From Chloroflexota bacterium (GTDB lineage Bacteria > Chloroflexota > Anaerolineae > Caldilineales > Caldilineaceae), in the NCBI GenBank assembly GCA_003577005.1, contig QEUW01000168.1, positions 1 through 15,054 on the forward strand: a DNA stretch of 15,054 nt, written 5' to 3'. How positions within the stretch are numbered: position 1 is the first letter of the stretch; each line of letters opens with the position of its first letter. This document shows, in pieces, positions 1 to 6,499 of this stretch. The notes below the pieces were generated by a model. That model saw nothing but the letters and a program-made list of their open reading frames with translations. It was not told the DNA's origin and searched no databases. Made by a program: the position numbers and the translations under genes.

Positions 1-953
1 ACTTCAGCCATACTCAGGATATAGTACCAGTCGATGCCTTGCGGGAGCGGCCACTGTTCAGCCGTGTGCAGGTAAGCGATATAGGTCATCATCTTGGCCA
101 GTTGGCGCCGCGCCCATTCGTTGTGGGCGAGGAATTCCTCCATATTGCGGCCATAGGTGCTGTAGAGTTGGATCAGGTCCCCATCCGTGTTACCGGCAAT
201 CAACATCAGGATCATCGCATCGCTGCGCCCTAAGCCCAGTTGTTCTGCCTGGTGCCGAACAACTGCCAGCTTCTCCAGCATCAACGCGATGCTGATCGGG
301 TCCACCAACAGGTTGATACGGTCGGGCGGATAGCCCAGCCACTCTACCTCTTGGGGTGTGATCTGGCCGATGCCAACGCTGGATTGTTCGAACCATGCCT
401 CCCAGCGCTTGTACCCCCTTTCCCACTGCGGCCAGGGCCAATCGAAGTGGCGGCCAAGCCACGTCTGTAGCTTTTCCAACCCGGCCCAACCAAAGGGGCG
501 TTGATAGCTATTTCCCTGATTGGCGACGGCTGCAGCCACAAGGGTGCCCAACTCCTGATCCGGCGCCAACTGTTCGATCAGCGCACGATGTTTTGCCACC
601 TCGCGCAACCCCTGGCGATACCAACCGAGTTGTCCCCGCGCATACTGTGGCCAGGGCATGGGTACGCTCAACGCAAAACCGCGGAGGGTATTAAAATCGA
701 GCATGTAACGCCGGTAGGCTGCCTCATAGGGGTGTAGGCTGCCGGTGTGCGGCTCGAACTCTGTATAGTAAAGACCTACCAATCGGAGGGCCATCACCGG
801 CGCCAGTACAAATATTACAAACGTCAAAAACCAGGGTGAGGCGACCAGGTCTGCTTGGGCTGTCTCCGGCCCCCGGCGGCGTACCAGTTGCTGTTCGCCA
901 TCAGGCCAGAAGCGGCCAGGCCGCCGCCGTTGATACGAATGAACGCTTGCCAT
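1..953 (-). CDS. Membrane-anchored protein with degenerate lytic-transglycosylase-like region (partial, C-terminus off window)
   Basis: An open frame starts at an ATG at 953 and runs uninterrupted to the left edge, giving 317 residues with the end missing. An in-frame TGA lies seven codons upstream, so the start is well bounded, although the ribosome site is weak (GAG about 9 bases ahead). The N-terminus is basic, then one hydrophobic segment (about residues 41-60) likely anchors the protein with the rest outside. Residues 191-201 read SSVGIGQITPQ, followed by LLVDPISIALMLEKL (215-229) and MILMLIAGNTDG (247-258). This order resembles the GLMQI, 'LfdPe.NI' and 'AAYNAG' blocks of SLT/goose-lysozyme-fold transglycosylases. 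Where the family has its catalytic Glu I see VANQGNSY (143-150), with Gln. The fold is inferred and enzymatic activity is doubtful. It lies 35 bases behind the receiver gene, probably co-transcribed. Confidence 0.75.
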   Translation of the reverse strand, partial: MASVHSYQRRRPGRFWPDGEQQLVRRRGPETAQADLVASPWFLTFVIFVLAPVMALRLVGLYYTEFEPHTGSLHPYEAAYRRYMLDFNTLRGFALSVPMPWPQYARGQLGWYRQGLREVAKHRALIEQLAPDQELGTLVAAAVANQGNSYQRPFGWAGLEKLQTWLGRHFDWPWPQWERGYKRWEAWFEQSSVGIGQITPQEVEWLGYPPDRINLLVDPISIALMLEKLAVVRHQAEQLGLGRSDAMILMLIAGNTDGDLIQLYSTYGRNMEEFLAHNEWARRQLAKMMTYIAYLHTAEQWPLPQGIDWYYILSMAE

Positions 954-988
954 CAAATCACTCAAAAATCAGCTTTGGACAGCACATA

Positions 989-1372
989 TCAGCGCTGTGA
1001 GTCCTCGCCAGCGCGCCGTAATAGTGCCTGGATACGTATCTCGATCTCGCGGAACTGGAATGGCTTCGTGATATAATCATCGGCGCCGACGCTAAAACCG
1101 TAGACAATCTCATCCGGGTTGTCAAGCGAAGTCAGGAGGATAATAGGGACATCGCTCCGCTGGCGGAGCGCCTTGCAGAGCGCATAGCCGTTCATCCCCG
1201 GCATCATTACGTCGATCAGCGCAAGGTCGATGGGCGCGGAGGCAAAGAGCGTCAGCGCCTCTTCACCTCCGCGCGCCAATTGGACCCGGTAGCCTGCCCG
1301 CTTGAGGGACATCTCCAGGAGACTTCGCAGCAGTGGTTCGTCATCGACAACCAAGATCTGTGGAGCCGACAT
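989..1372 (-). CDS. Stand-alone response regulator receiver protein (CheY-like)
   Basis: A 127-residue protein consisting of one receiver domain. The acidic pocket is D10-D11, the phospho-acceptor is D54 in LALIDVMMPG, the switch Thr is T81 (IILLTS), the aromatic switch is Y100, and the conserved Lys is K103 in ITKPF. The C-terminus, ending at IQALLRRAGEDSQR, looks like the linker that joins an OmpR-type receiver to its DNA-binding domain, but a TGA follows at once, so no output domain exists. The start at 1372 is chosen because GAAGGGGA sits 5-6 bases upstream and the receiver fold begins directly after it. The frame stays open another 42 codons upstream, but that part has no receiver features. 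No histidine kinase is nearby. It likely passes phosphate or binds a partner protein; the partner is unknown. Confidence 0.9.
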   Translation of the reverse strand: MSAPQILVVDDEPLLRSLLEMSLKRAGYRVQLARGGEEALTLFASAPIDLALIDVMMPGMNGYALCKALRQRSDVPIILLTSLDNPDEIVYGFSVGADDYITKPFQFREIEIRIQALLRRAGEDSQR

Positions 1373-1400
1373 CGAGTCCCCTTCAACATGGCGATACCGA

Positions 1401-1410
1401 CATACGTATG
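1401..1410. promoter_or_regulatory. 10-bp palindrome upstream of the receiver gene
   Basis: CATACGTATG is a perfect palindrome 29 bases ahead of the receiver gene start. Its place in the leader or promoter area makes a protein-binding site possible, but no family is recognised and no convincing -35/-10 pair was found here. A chance palindrome cannot be excluded. Confidence 0.2.
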
Positions 1411-1541
1411 CAACGGTGTTTGGCAAAATGCGTTGCAAGGCAACCGCGGAATGATTGGGCGACGCTAGACCGATTACCGATTCGTATGCGTACAACATCG
1501 CTCCAATCCTATCATAGTTCCCGCGCTTCGCTCAAGTCGAG

Positions 1542-1570
1542 TAGCGAGGCTTTTGCAAAAAGCCTCGCTA
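1542..1570. terminator. Perfect 13-bp inverted repeat between the permease and receiver genes
   Basis: TAGCGAGGCTTTT and its exact reverse complement are separated by three bases (1555-1557). It lies 32 bases beyond the permease stop in the direction of transcription, where a terminator for the importer operon would be expected. The A/T-rich part of each arm is next to the loop and no U-run follows the stem on either strand, so it is not a classic intrinsic terminator. It may act as a transcript 3'-end stabiliser or bind protein as DNA. Confidence 0.4.
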
Positions 1571-1601
1571 GATTCCCATATGCGACTATAGGGGACCAGG
1601 G

Positions 1602-3530
1602 CTAGCCTTTTACGCTACCAGCAGTCAAGCCGGCGATCATAAAGCGCTGGCCGTACATATAGAAGATCACCACTGGGATCGAGATCACCAGCGAGGCCGC
1701 CATAAGTAGGCCCCAGGGGTAAATATCGCCAAAGATCTTCTGCGCCAACCCCACCGGCAGTGTCATCAAGTTTTGGCTGCTGATAAAGACAAAGGCAAAG
1801 AGAAACTCTTTCCACGCTGCAGTGAACGAGAAGAGCGTCACCGCCAGCAGCGCAGGGGCTGTTAGCGGCAGCGTCACGCGCAGGAACGCCTGCAACCGGG
1901 TTGCCCCATCCACCAGGGCGGCGTGCTCCAGTTCTTCAGGAATAGCCCGGTAGTAGCCCATGAGCAGCCAGGTGGCAAATGGAATCATCGAGGTCGGGTA
2001 GGTGAGGATCAGCGCCCAAAGCGTGTTGGTGACACGCAGGCTGGCAAGGATCTGATACAGCGGGATAAACATGAGCGCGCCCGGCAACAGATAGGTAATC
2101 AACAGCGCCGTCGTCAACGTCTGTGCGCCGAGGAAGCGCAACCGCGCCAGCGCATAGCCACCCAGGCTGGCAAAAAGCACCGCCAGAAATGTCGTCGCCA
2201 CTGCCACTGTGGCAGAATTGCGGAACCAGATAAAGAAGGGTTCGTTGAAGAAGAGACGATCGAACTGGTCTAATGTCCATGGCGCCGGCCAGAAGATGTT
2301 GACCCGCTGGCTGATCTGTAGTTCGGTCTTGAACGCAGTGATGATGATCCAGTAGAAGGGGAAGAGGATAAAGACCAACATCAACGTCAGACCAATGGCC
2401 CGCCCTAGCGCACCGATGGTCCGCAGACGTTTCTGGCTGCGGACACCCATCCGCTCGGCGGGTAAGATGGCGGCCAACAGCCACACGATGAGCGCTACGG
2501 GCAAGGCGATGAGCCAGCCGACAAACCCCAGGATCGCGCCGATACCGTTGAGCACCTTGTCCTGCCAGGTCTCGACATCCAAATTGGCCGCTGCATCGCG
2601 CCGCATATAGCGTGCGAGCAGCAAGATGAAGAGCGCCAACACCGGTGTCAGGCTAAAGGCGATCGCCGTACCAGGGCCAAACCGCAGACCGCGAATGGCC
2701 GTAGTGTACGCCTTGATCGTGTAGACGGTCGTGGCTGTGCCGGGGCCACCGCCGGTCAGCAGAAAGATCGTCTCAAAACCGTTAAAGGTCCAGATCGTGG
2801 AGAGCAGGGTCGCAACGACGATGACATAGCGTAGGCTGGGCAGGGTAATGTGGAGCAACCGATCCCAGGCATTGGCGCCGTCGATCTCGGCTGCTTCGTA
2901 CAGTTCTTTATCAATCGCCTGCATCCCAGCCAGCATGTTGACGGTAAAGAAGGGGATACCGGCCCACACATTGACCGCAATGACGCTCCCCATCGCCATC
3001 TTGGGGTCGGCCAACCACGAAAGTGGCTGCGAAATGACACCGATACTCAATAGGATCGGGTTGAGGCCGCCAAAGAGCGGGTCGAGGATCGAGCGCCAGG
3101 CCAGCGCCTGCACCACCGATGGAATGATCCACGGCAAGAGGACGAGACCGGTCAACAAGTTGCGGAAACGCTTTTGCGAGTTGAGCAGCAGCGCGGCACA
3201 CAGCCCCAGCAGCAGCTTGAAGGTGATCGACCCAGTCGTAAAGACAAAGGTGTTGCGCACCGCCTCCCGGTAAAAGGGGTCCTGCCAGAGACGGACATAG
3301 TTTTCAAACCACACAAACTCGGTCGTGCGAGTATTCACCTTATAGACCGTCATGCTGGTCCAAACCGCCTTCAAAAAAGGCCAGGCGATAAAGAGCAGCA
3401 TAAGCGCTACTACCGGCAAAATAAAGGGAAACGCAATCTGCCAGTCTGGCCCAAACAGTCGCCGCGCAAGGCTACGTTGAGGCGGGGCGGGATAAGTTAC
3501 GTTGGGTAAAGTTGCCGTTCGCTGCGCCAT
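1602..3530 (-). CDS. Sugar ABC transporter permease, single-chain MalF-MalG fusion
   Basis: 642 residues holding two complete binding-protein-dependent permease units. Unit one (about 25-310) has the EAA loop at 212-231 (EAAEIDGANAWDRLLHITLP). Unit two (about 375-642) has it at 535-555 (EHAALVDGATRLQAFLRVTLP). These loops contact the ATPase. First-unit features such as LLPWIIPSVVQALAW and LTGGGPGTATTVYTI are typical of MalF/UgpA-type proteins, and LITYLLPGALMFIPLY in the second of MalG/UgpE-type. The linker (308-375) carries an extra hydrophobic stretch at 331-356. Start 3530 is preceded by AAGGAGG at good spacing; the frame is open 30 codons further, but that part is translated from the heptamer repeat. 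It lies downstream of the binding-protein gene and presumably imports a sugar or oligosaccharide. No ATPase gene is in the window. Confidence 0.93.
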   Translation of the reverse strand: MAQRTATLPNVTYPAPPQRSLARRLFGPDWQIAFPFILPVVALMLLFIAWPFLKAVWTSMTVYKVNTRTTEFVWFENYVRLWQDPFYREAVRNTFVFTTGSITFKLLLGLCAALLLNSQKRFRNLLTGLVLLPWIIPSVVQALAWRSILDPLFGGLNPILLSIGVISQPLSWLADPKMAMGSVIAVNVWAGIPFFTVNMLAGMQAIDKELYEAAEIDGANAWDRLLHITLPSLRYVIVVATLLSTIWTFNGFETIFLLTGGGPGTATTVYTIKAYTTAIRGLRFGPGTAIAFSLTPVLALFILLLARYMRRDAAANLDVETWQDKVLNGIGAILGFVGWLIALPVALIVWLLAAILPAERMGVRSQKRLRTIGALGRAIGLTLMLVFILFPFYWIIITAFKTELQISQRVNIFWPAPWTLDQFDRLFFNEPFFIWFRNSATVAVATTFLAVLFASLGGYALARLRFLGAQTLTTALLITYLLPGALMFIPLYQILASLRVTNTLWALILTYPTSMIPFATWLLMGYYRAIPEELEHAALVDGATRLQAFLRVTLPLTAPALLAVTLFSFTAAWKEFLFAFVFISSQNLMTLPVGLAQKIFGDIYPWGLLMAASLVISIPVVIFYMYGQRFMIAGLTAGSVKG

Positions 3531-3550
3531 TTGAGCCTCCTTATGCAACG

Positions 3551-3638
3551 GGTAATGCGTAATGCGTAATATGTAACGCGTAATATGTGGTGCGTGATGA
3601 GCCATCCACACCCTACGCATTACGCATTACGCATTGCC
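3551..3638. repeat. Heptamer repeat hairpin between binding-protein and permease genes
   Basis: On the plus strand seven heptamers run without gap from 3552 to 3600 (GTAATGC, GTAATGC, GTAATAT, GTAACGC, GTAATAT, GTGGTGC, GTGATGA). Three reverse-complement copies (GCATTAC, GCATTAC, GCATTGC) lie at 3617-3637. Bases 3551-3570 pair with 3619-3638 at 19 of 20 positions, the exception being a G-T wobble. A second short stem (TGTGG with CCACA) sits in the loop. It fills the 124-base gap between two genes of one operon, so the transcript would fold into a long hairpin there. Confidence 0.85.
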
Positions 3639-3654
3639 TACGACAAACGCCACG

Positions 3655-5076
3655 CTACTGTTCCAACGCCCCCATCTCGGCGGCGATCTGCTCCATGCGG
3701 CTGGCGGCCTGGGCCACTGCGTCGGCCGCGCTCACACCGGAATTGACAACCTGGGCGATCATCTCTTCGATGATCGCTTGGGCGGCAATGGCATCAAAGA
3801 ACGGGTGAGGCTGCGCCGGCCAAGAGGAGCCCGGGTGGTCGCCCTTGGTTGCCGCCGACATGCTCGCCAGGTTGGGGTCGGCCTCATACGCCGCCTGCAC
3901 TTCGGGCAAATTGTCGATCCCGGGGTAGGCCGGCAAGAAGAGGCCTGCCGAGACCAGCGAGATCGGAATGAAGACCTCCGGCGTCAGCAGGTGTAGCGCC
4001 AGTTGCTTTGCCGCATCGATCTGCCGGGCGCCCGTAGGGATGTTGAACTGGCCGCCACCGCCGCTTTCCAGCTTCTGGCCCAAGGGGCCAATGGCCGTCG
4101 GCATGTGGATGGTCTGTTCAAAAATGGGATTGCCGTCAGCCTTGGCCTTGGCGTAAACACTGGCAGCGTTGTGCGTATAGCCGATATTGCCGGCCAGAAA
4201 CGCCTCGTTGTTGCTCGAGTCGGTCCAGCTCAAGATACCGGGCGGGATCATCGGCGCAAACTGGTCAGATGTGTAAATCTCAGCCAACCACTCGACCGCA
4301 GCAATCGTCTCCGGCGAATTGAAGGTGATCTCGGTCATATTCTCGTCGGTGTAGTGACCACCCCAGTTCTGGATCACGCCTTCGATAAAGCCGCGCCCAT
4401 CACCGCTCTTGGCAATGGTGACACCCCAGCCGTATTTCTCCTGGCTTGGGTCGGAGACTTCCAACGCAGCGTCGCGCCGCTGTTCGTAGGTTTCCAGGGT
4501 TGCGGGGTCGATACCAGCTTCCTCGTACCAGTCGCGGCGGGCATAGGCGCCGCCACCGCTCATGATATAGGGGATGCCGTACCACTCGCCGTCGATCAGG
4601 TTTGTACTGCGTTGGCCGTACGGGGCCTCGCCATAGAGGGCTTCGGCTTGTTGGACTGTGTCGGTGACCGGCTCAAGCGCCCCAAAGGAATAAAGCTGTT
4701 GCACCAGACGCACATGATAGACCAGGTCCGGCGGTTCGCCCGCCTGTACTTGAGCTACCAACTTGGCGACAAAATCTTCAAACGCCTCGGCCGCCACCGT
4801 GGTCGTCTCGATCTGGTAGTTGTTAGCAGCGCCCCACTCCTGCACTGCGTCGGCAAACAGGGTCTCCATCTCCACAAAGTATTCCTTGCGATGGGCCACG
4901 ACCATGTTGCCCCCAGTTTGCGCTGGTGCGGCGGCTCCGCTCTCGGCGGCCCCACCGGTTGGGGCCGGCACCGGTGCACAGGCGGCCAAGGCGGCCATGC
5001 CGGCCATCCCCCCCATGATCTTCAACGCCTGGCGGCGCGATAATGACCGGCGCATTGGGTTCCCAATCTGTGACAT
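3655..5076 (-). CDS. Extracellular sugar-binding lipoprotein of ABC importer
   Basis: 473 residues, family-1-type extracellular solute-binding protein, the usual length for sugar binders. The N-terminus has a twin-arginine-like SRRQALK (13-19), a hydrophobic core, and the lipobox LAAC with the acylated Cys at 33. A low-complexity Ala/Gly/Pro linker follows, as expected for an anchor on the outside of the membrane. The body shows typical blocks: PPDLVYHV, a DGEWYGIPY ligand-gate segment, NWGGHYTDENMTEITFNSPETIAAVEWL, and EAFLAGNIGYTHNAA. The start at 5076 has AGGAGG at 7 bases. It is first in the importer operon, with the fused permease 124 bases downstream and a clear promoter upstream. The substrate is not readable from sequence; a carbohydrate is inferred from the family and the MalFG-type permease. 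Confidence 0.93.
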   Translation of the reverse strand: MSQIGNPMRRSLSRRQALKIMGGMAGMAALAACAPVPAPTGGAAESGAAAPAQTGGNMVVAHRKEYFVEMETLFADAVQEWGAANNYQIETTTVAAEAFEDFVAKLVAQVQAGEPPDLVYHVRLVQQLYSFGALEPVTDTVQQAEALYGEAPYGQRSTNLIDGEWYGIPYIMSGGGAYARRDWYEEAGIDPATLETYEQRRDAALEVSDPSQEKYGWGVTIAKSGDGRGFIEGVIQNWGGHYTDENMTEITFNSPETIAAVEWLAEIYTSDQFAPMIPPGILSWTDSSNNEAFLAGNIGYTHNAASVYAKAKADGNPIFEQTIHMPTAIGPLGQKLESGGGGQFNIPTGARQIDAAKQLALHLLTPEVFIPISLVSAGLFLPAYPGIDNLPEVQAAYEADPNLASMSAATKGDHPGSSWPAQPHPFFDAIAAQAIIEEMIAQVVNSGVSAADAVAQAASRMEQIAAEMGALEQ

Positions 5077-5120
5077 GCTTTTCCTCCTATGTGACTATGG
5101 TGAGAAAACAGACGACGCGG

Positions 5121-5140
5121 ATCACCTGGACACAGGTGAT
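5121..5140. promoter_or_regulatory. Perfect inverted repeat in the leader of the binding-protein gene
   Basis: ATCACCTG and CAGGTGAT form an exact 8-bp dyad with a 4-base spacer, 45 bases ahead of the start codon and downstream of the predicted promoter. Shape and size fit an operator for a dimeric repressor of the importer operon, or a leader hairpin in the mRNA. The bound factor is unknown; no regulator gene of the LacI, TetR or GntR type is in view. Confidence 0.45.
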
Positions 5141-5218
5141 AACGGATGGATTTGCTGATAACCGCGGTATGCACGTACGGAGAAATCATCCTCGCTGGTT
5201 GGGAGAATCAGCGGCAGC

Positions 5219-5247
5219 AGTATAACGTAAGAAGGTTATTCCGTCAA
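5219..5247 (-). promoter_or_regulatory. Sigma70-type promoter of the sugar importer operon
   Basis: On the minus strand TTGACG (5247-5242) is followed by exactly 17 bases and TATACT (5224-5219). Five of six -35 and five of six -10 positions match the consensus. Transcription would start near 5212, giving a leader of about 135 bases ahead of the binding-protein gene. The -35 box overlaps the palindrome GTCAATTGAC (5243-5252), so a protein bound there would block polymerase. Confidence 0.7.
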
Positions 5248-5318
5248 TTGACAGGGAGGGGAATGAACAATAATTGCCAATTGTGGATCAATCCGACGAC
5301 TCGCCCCTCTGTCAATTG
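5245..5318. promoter_or_regulatory. Interrupted inverted repeat with three CAATTG sites, overlapping the importer promoter
   Basis: The left arm starts CAATTGACAG (5245-5254) and continues into AGGGG (5257-5261). The right arm CCCCTCTGTCAATTG (5304-5318) is its reverse complement apart from two extra G in the left arm. A third CAATTG lies between them (5278-5283). The spacings of the three sites are 33 and 35 bases, about three helical turns, so all face one side of the DNA. This could be an operator cluster for the importer, or a transcript-end structure for the inhibitor gene, whose stop is at 5335. No U-run follows. Confidence 0.45.
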
Positions 5319-5334
5319 TTAATACCGTATGCAC

Positions 5335-5778
5335 CTACAGGCTCGACAGAGCAGTGGCCTCTCTGCCGAGCCGGCGCAACAGGACGATCAGGGGAAGACC
5401 CTGGGCGCGCCAGGTTGCTACTGCGTGGTGAAGGATATCGAGCGCAACCGCCCACTCGTCTGGTGCATTCGTGGCGAAATTGGCAACATCGTCATAGAGC
5501 AGCAGATAGCCGGCGCCTGGCGCCCAGGAGAGGTCGTTGACCATTTCCTCAAAAGCGTCCCAGTTGTGTCCAAAATAAAGGGGAAAGCCAAACGCCTGTG
5601 CAGCCGTAGCCAGAAAAGTGGATTTATCAAACACTGTCCGGCCATCAATGTAAAAGAAACGCCAGCCATACTTTTCTGCGGCGGCGGCGGCCACCGCCGG
5701 TGGTATTTGTGCTGCAAAACGATAGACGCCCGGCGCCACTGCACCGGCAAAAATCTGCGCCAGATCCTCCGCTCTCAC
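5335..5778 (-). CDS. Barstar-family ribonuclease inhibitor (immunity protein)
   Basis: 147 residues with the barstar signature: FYIDGRTVFDKSTFLATAAQ (42-61) then FGFPLYFGHNWDAFEEMVND (63-82). This corresponds to the 'fP.yyG.NlDAl.d.L.dL' core of barstar. D74 and E78 fall where barstar D35 and D39 plug the barnase active site. It is about 60 residues longer than Bacillus barstar, mostly at the N-terminus. The start is GTG at 5778. Its ribosome site AAGGAG is inside the last codons of the upstream RNase gene, and the start shares two bases with that gene's TGA (GTGA), so translation is likely coupled. The protein has no signal peptide and is cytoplasmic, as expected for an inhibitor guarding the cell from its own exported RNase. 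Confidence 0.9.
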   Translation of the reverse strand: MRAEDLAQIFAGAVAPGVYRFAAQIPPAVAAAAAEKYGWRFFYIDGRTVFDKSTFLATAAQAFGFPLYFGHNWDAFEEMVNDLSWAPGAGYLLLYDDVANFATNAPDEWAVALDILHHAVATWRAQGLPLIVLLRRLGREATALSSL

Positions 5779-6359
5779 CGCACGATCTCCTTAAAACTGG
5801 CGTAGTGGTCGTCGGTGTAATAGGCTTCCCCATCGGCGCCGGCGACAATGCGGCGGGCGCCACGGTCGTTAGCCCCTGGGGTGATGACCGTGTACTCGCG
5901 ATAGTAGCCCGAGGGCTTGAGCGGCAAGAGGCGTTCGCGGTTCTGGAACGTAGACCCATCGCGCACAAAGGGGAAAGGCCCTCCCTGTTGGATCAATGCC
6001 AGGGTTGTCTTCGCCTCAGCAGGCAGGTCGGCGTAGGCGATGGTAGGCAGCCCGCTCACACCCTCTGCCAACACGGCAACAGCGCCATCAACGCGGGTGG
6101 CTGTTGGCTCGTCCATTGCCGGTTGGCCACCCGGCGCAGCGTTTGGTGTGGCCGATTGCCGGGTGGACAGTGTTGCAAGCTCCGCTGGGGCCGCCCCCAG
6201 ACCGGTAGTGCCAGTCGAAGGATCCGGCATTGGGGCGATGCCGCCGCGACAGACACGCAGCGCCACCAGCGCAATCACCAACAGCGCCACATAGATGACC
6301 CCGGAAGCGCGCTTGGTCTGGGTTCGCGGCCGGGTAGAGACCCTTTTGCGCTGGTTCAT
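5775..6359 (-). CDS. Exported guanyl-specific ribonuclease (barnase/RNase Sa family) with membrane anchor
   Basis: 194 residues. A basic N-terminus (1-18) is followed by a hydrophobic segment VIYVALLVIALVAL (21-34), acting as signal or anchor. There is no proper lipobox at Cys37. A Pro/Ala/Thr-rich linker runs to about 100, then the catalytic domain (about 107-194). GYYREYTVITPGANDRGARR (151-170) and YYTDDHYASFKEI (180-192) match microbial RNase Sa/T1-type enzymes. The general base is E155, the phosphate-binding arginines are R166, R169 and R170, and the general acid is H185, so all catalytic residues are present. Such enzymes cut RNA after G. The start 6359 is chosen because the signal region begins there. 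The frame is open 42 codons upstream, but that part overlaps the predicted promoter and looks non-coding. It is coupled to the inhibitor gene. Confidence 0.9.
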   Translation of the reverse strand: MNQRKRVSTRPRTQTKRASGVIYVALLVIALVALRVCRGGIAPMPDPSTGTTGLGAAPAELATLSTRQSATPNAAPGGQPAMDEPTATRVDGAVAVLAEGVSGLPTIAYADLPAEAKTTLALIQQGGPFPFVRDGSTFQNRERLLPLKPSGYYREYTVITPGANDRGARRIVAGADGEAYYTDDHYASFKEIVR

Positions 6360-6365
6360 GACTCC

Positions 6366-6395
6366 ATTGTAGCGCCAGGCGACGTCCTCAGCCAA
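6366..6395 (-). promoter_or_regulatory. Possible promoter giving a leaderless RNase transcript
   Basis: On the minus strand TTGGCT (6395-6390), an 18-base spacer and TACAAT (6371-6366) precede the RNase start codon. Only six bases separate the -10 box from the ATG, so transcription would begin at or next to the A of the start codon. The GGAG two bases from ATG is too close to serve as a normal ribosome site, in line with leaderless translation. Confidence 0.45.
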
Positions 6396-6499
6396 ACCAC
6401 TCTGAACCAAACTACTGCACTTCGTCGTGTACCAGATCCTGTTGACATTTGAGCGCGCACCCGAGCAACGCCTCTCTTTTGGCAAAATGTCAGCAGAAT

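Noticed and set aside
1373..1498. A 42-codon N-terminal extension of the receiver protein
   Set aside because: The receiver fold begins at the start at 1372, which has its own ribosome site; the extension shows no domain.
3531..3620. A 30-codon extension of the permease
   Set aside because: It is translated from the heptamer repeat and lies upstream of a strong AAGGAGG site for the start at 3530.
4003..5043. A 346-codon plus-strand frame opposite the sugar-binding protein
   Set aside because: The minus-strand gene has a lipobox, Tat-like signal and good ribosome site; the plus-strand product has no recognisable features.
5043..5225. A small plus-strand gene in the leader of the binding-protein gene
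   Set aside because: No ribosome site or family resemblance, and it overlaps the promoter and the coding start on the other strand.
5700..6452. A 250-codon plus-strand frame across the RNase and inhibitor genes
   Set aside because: Both minus-strand genes carry family signatures; this frame is their shadow.
6443..6492. Inverted repeat TGACATTT ... AAATGTCA as a terminator of the EEP gene
   Set aside because: The arms are only 8 bases with a spacing of over 30 and no U-run; chance pairing is likely.
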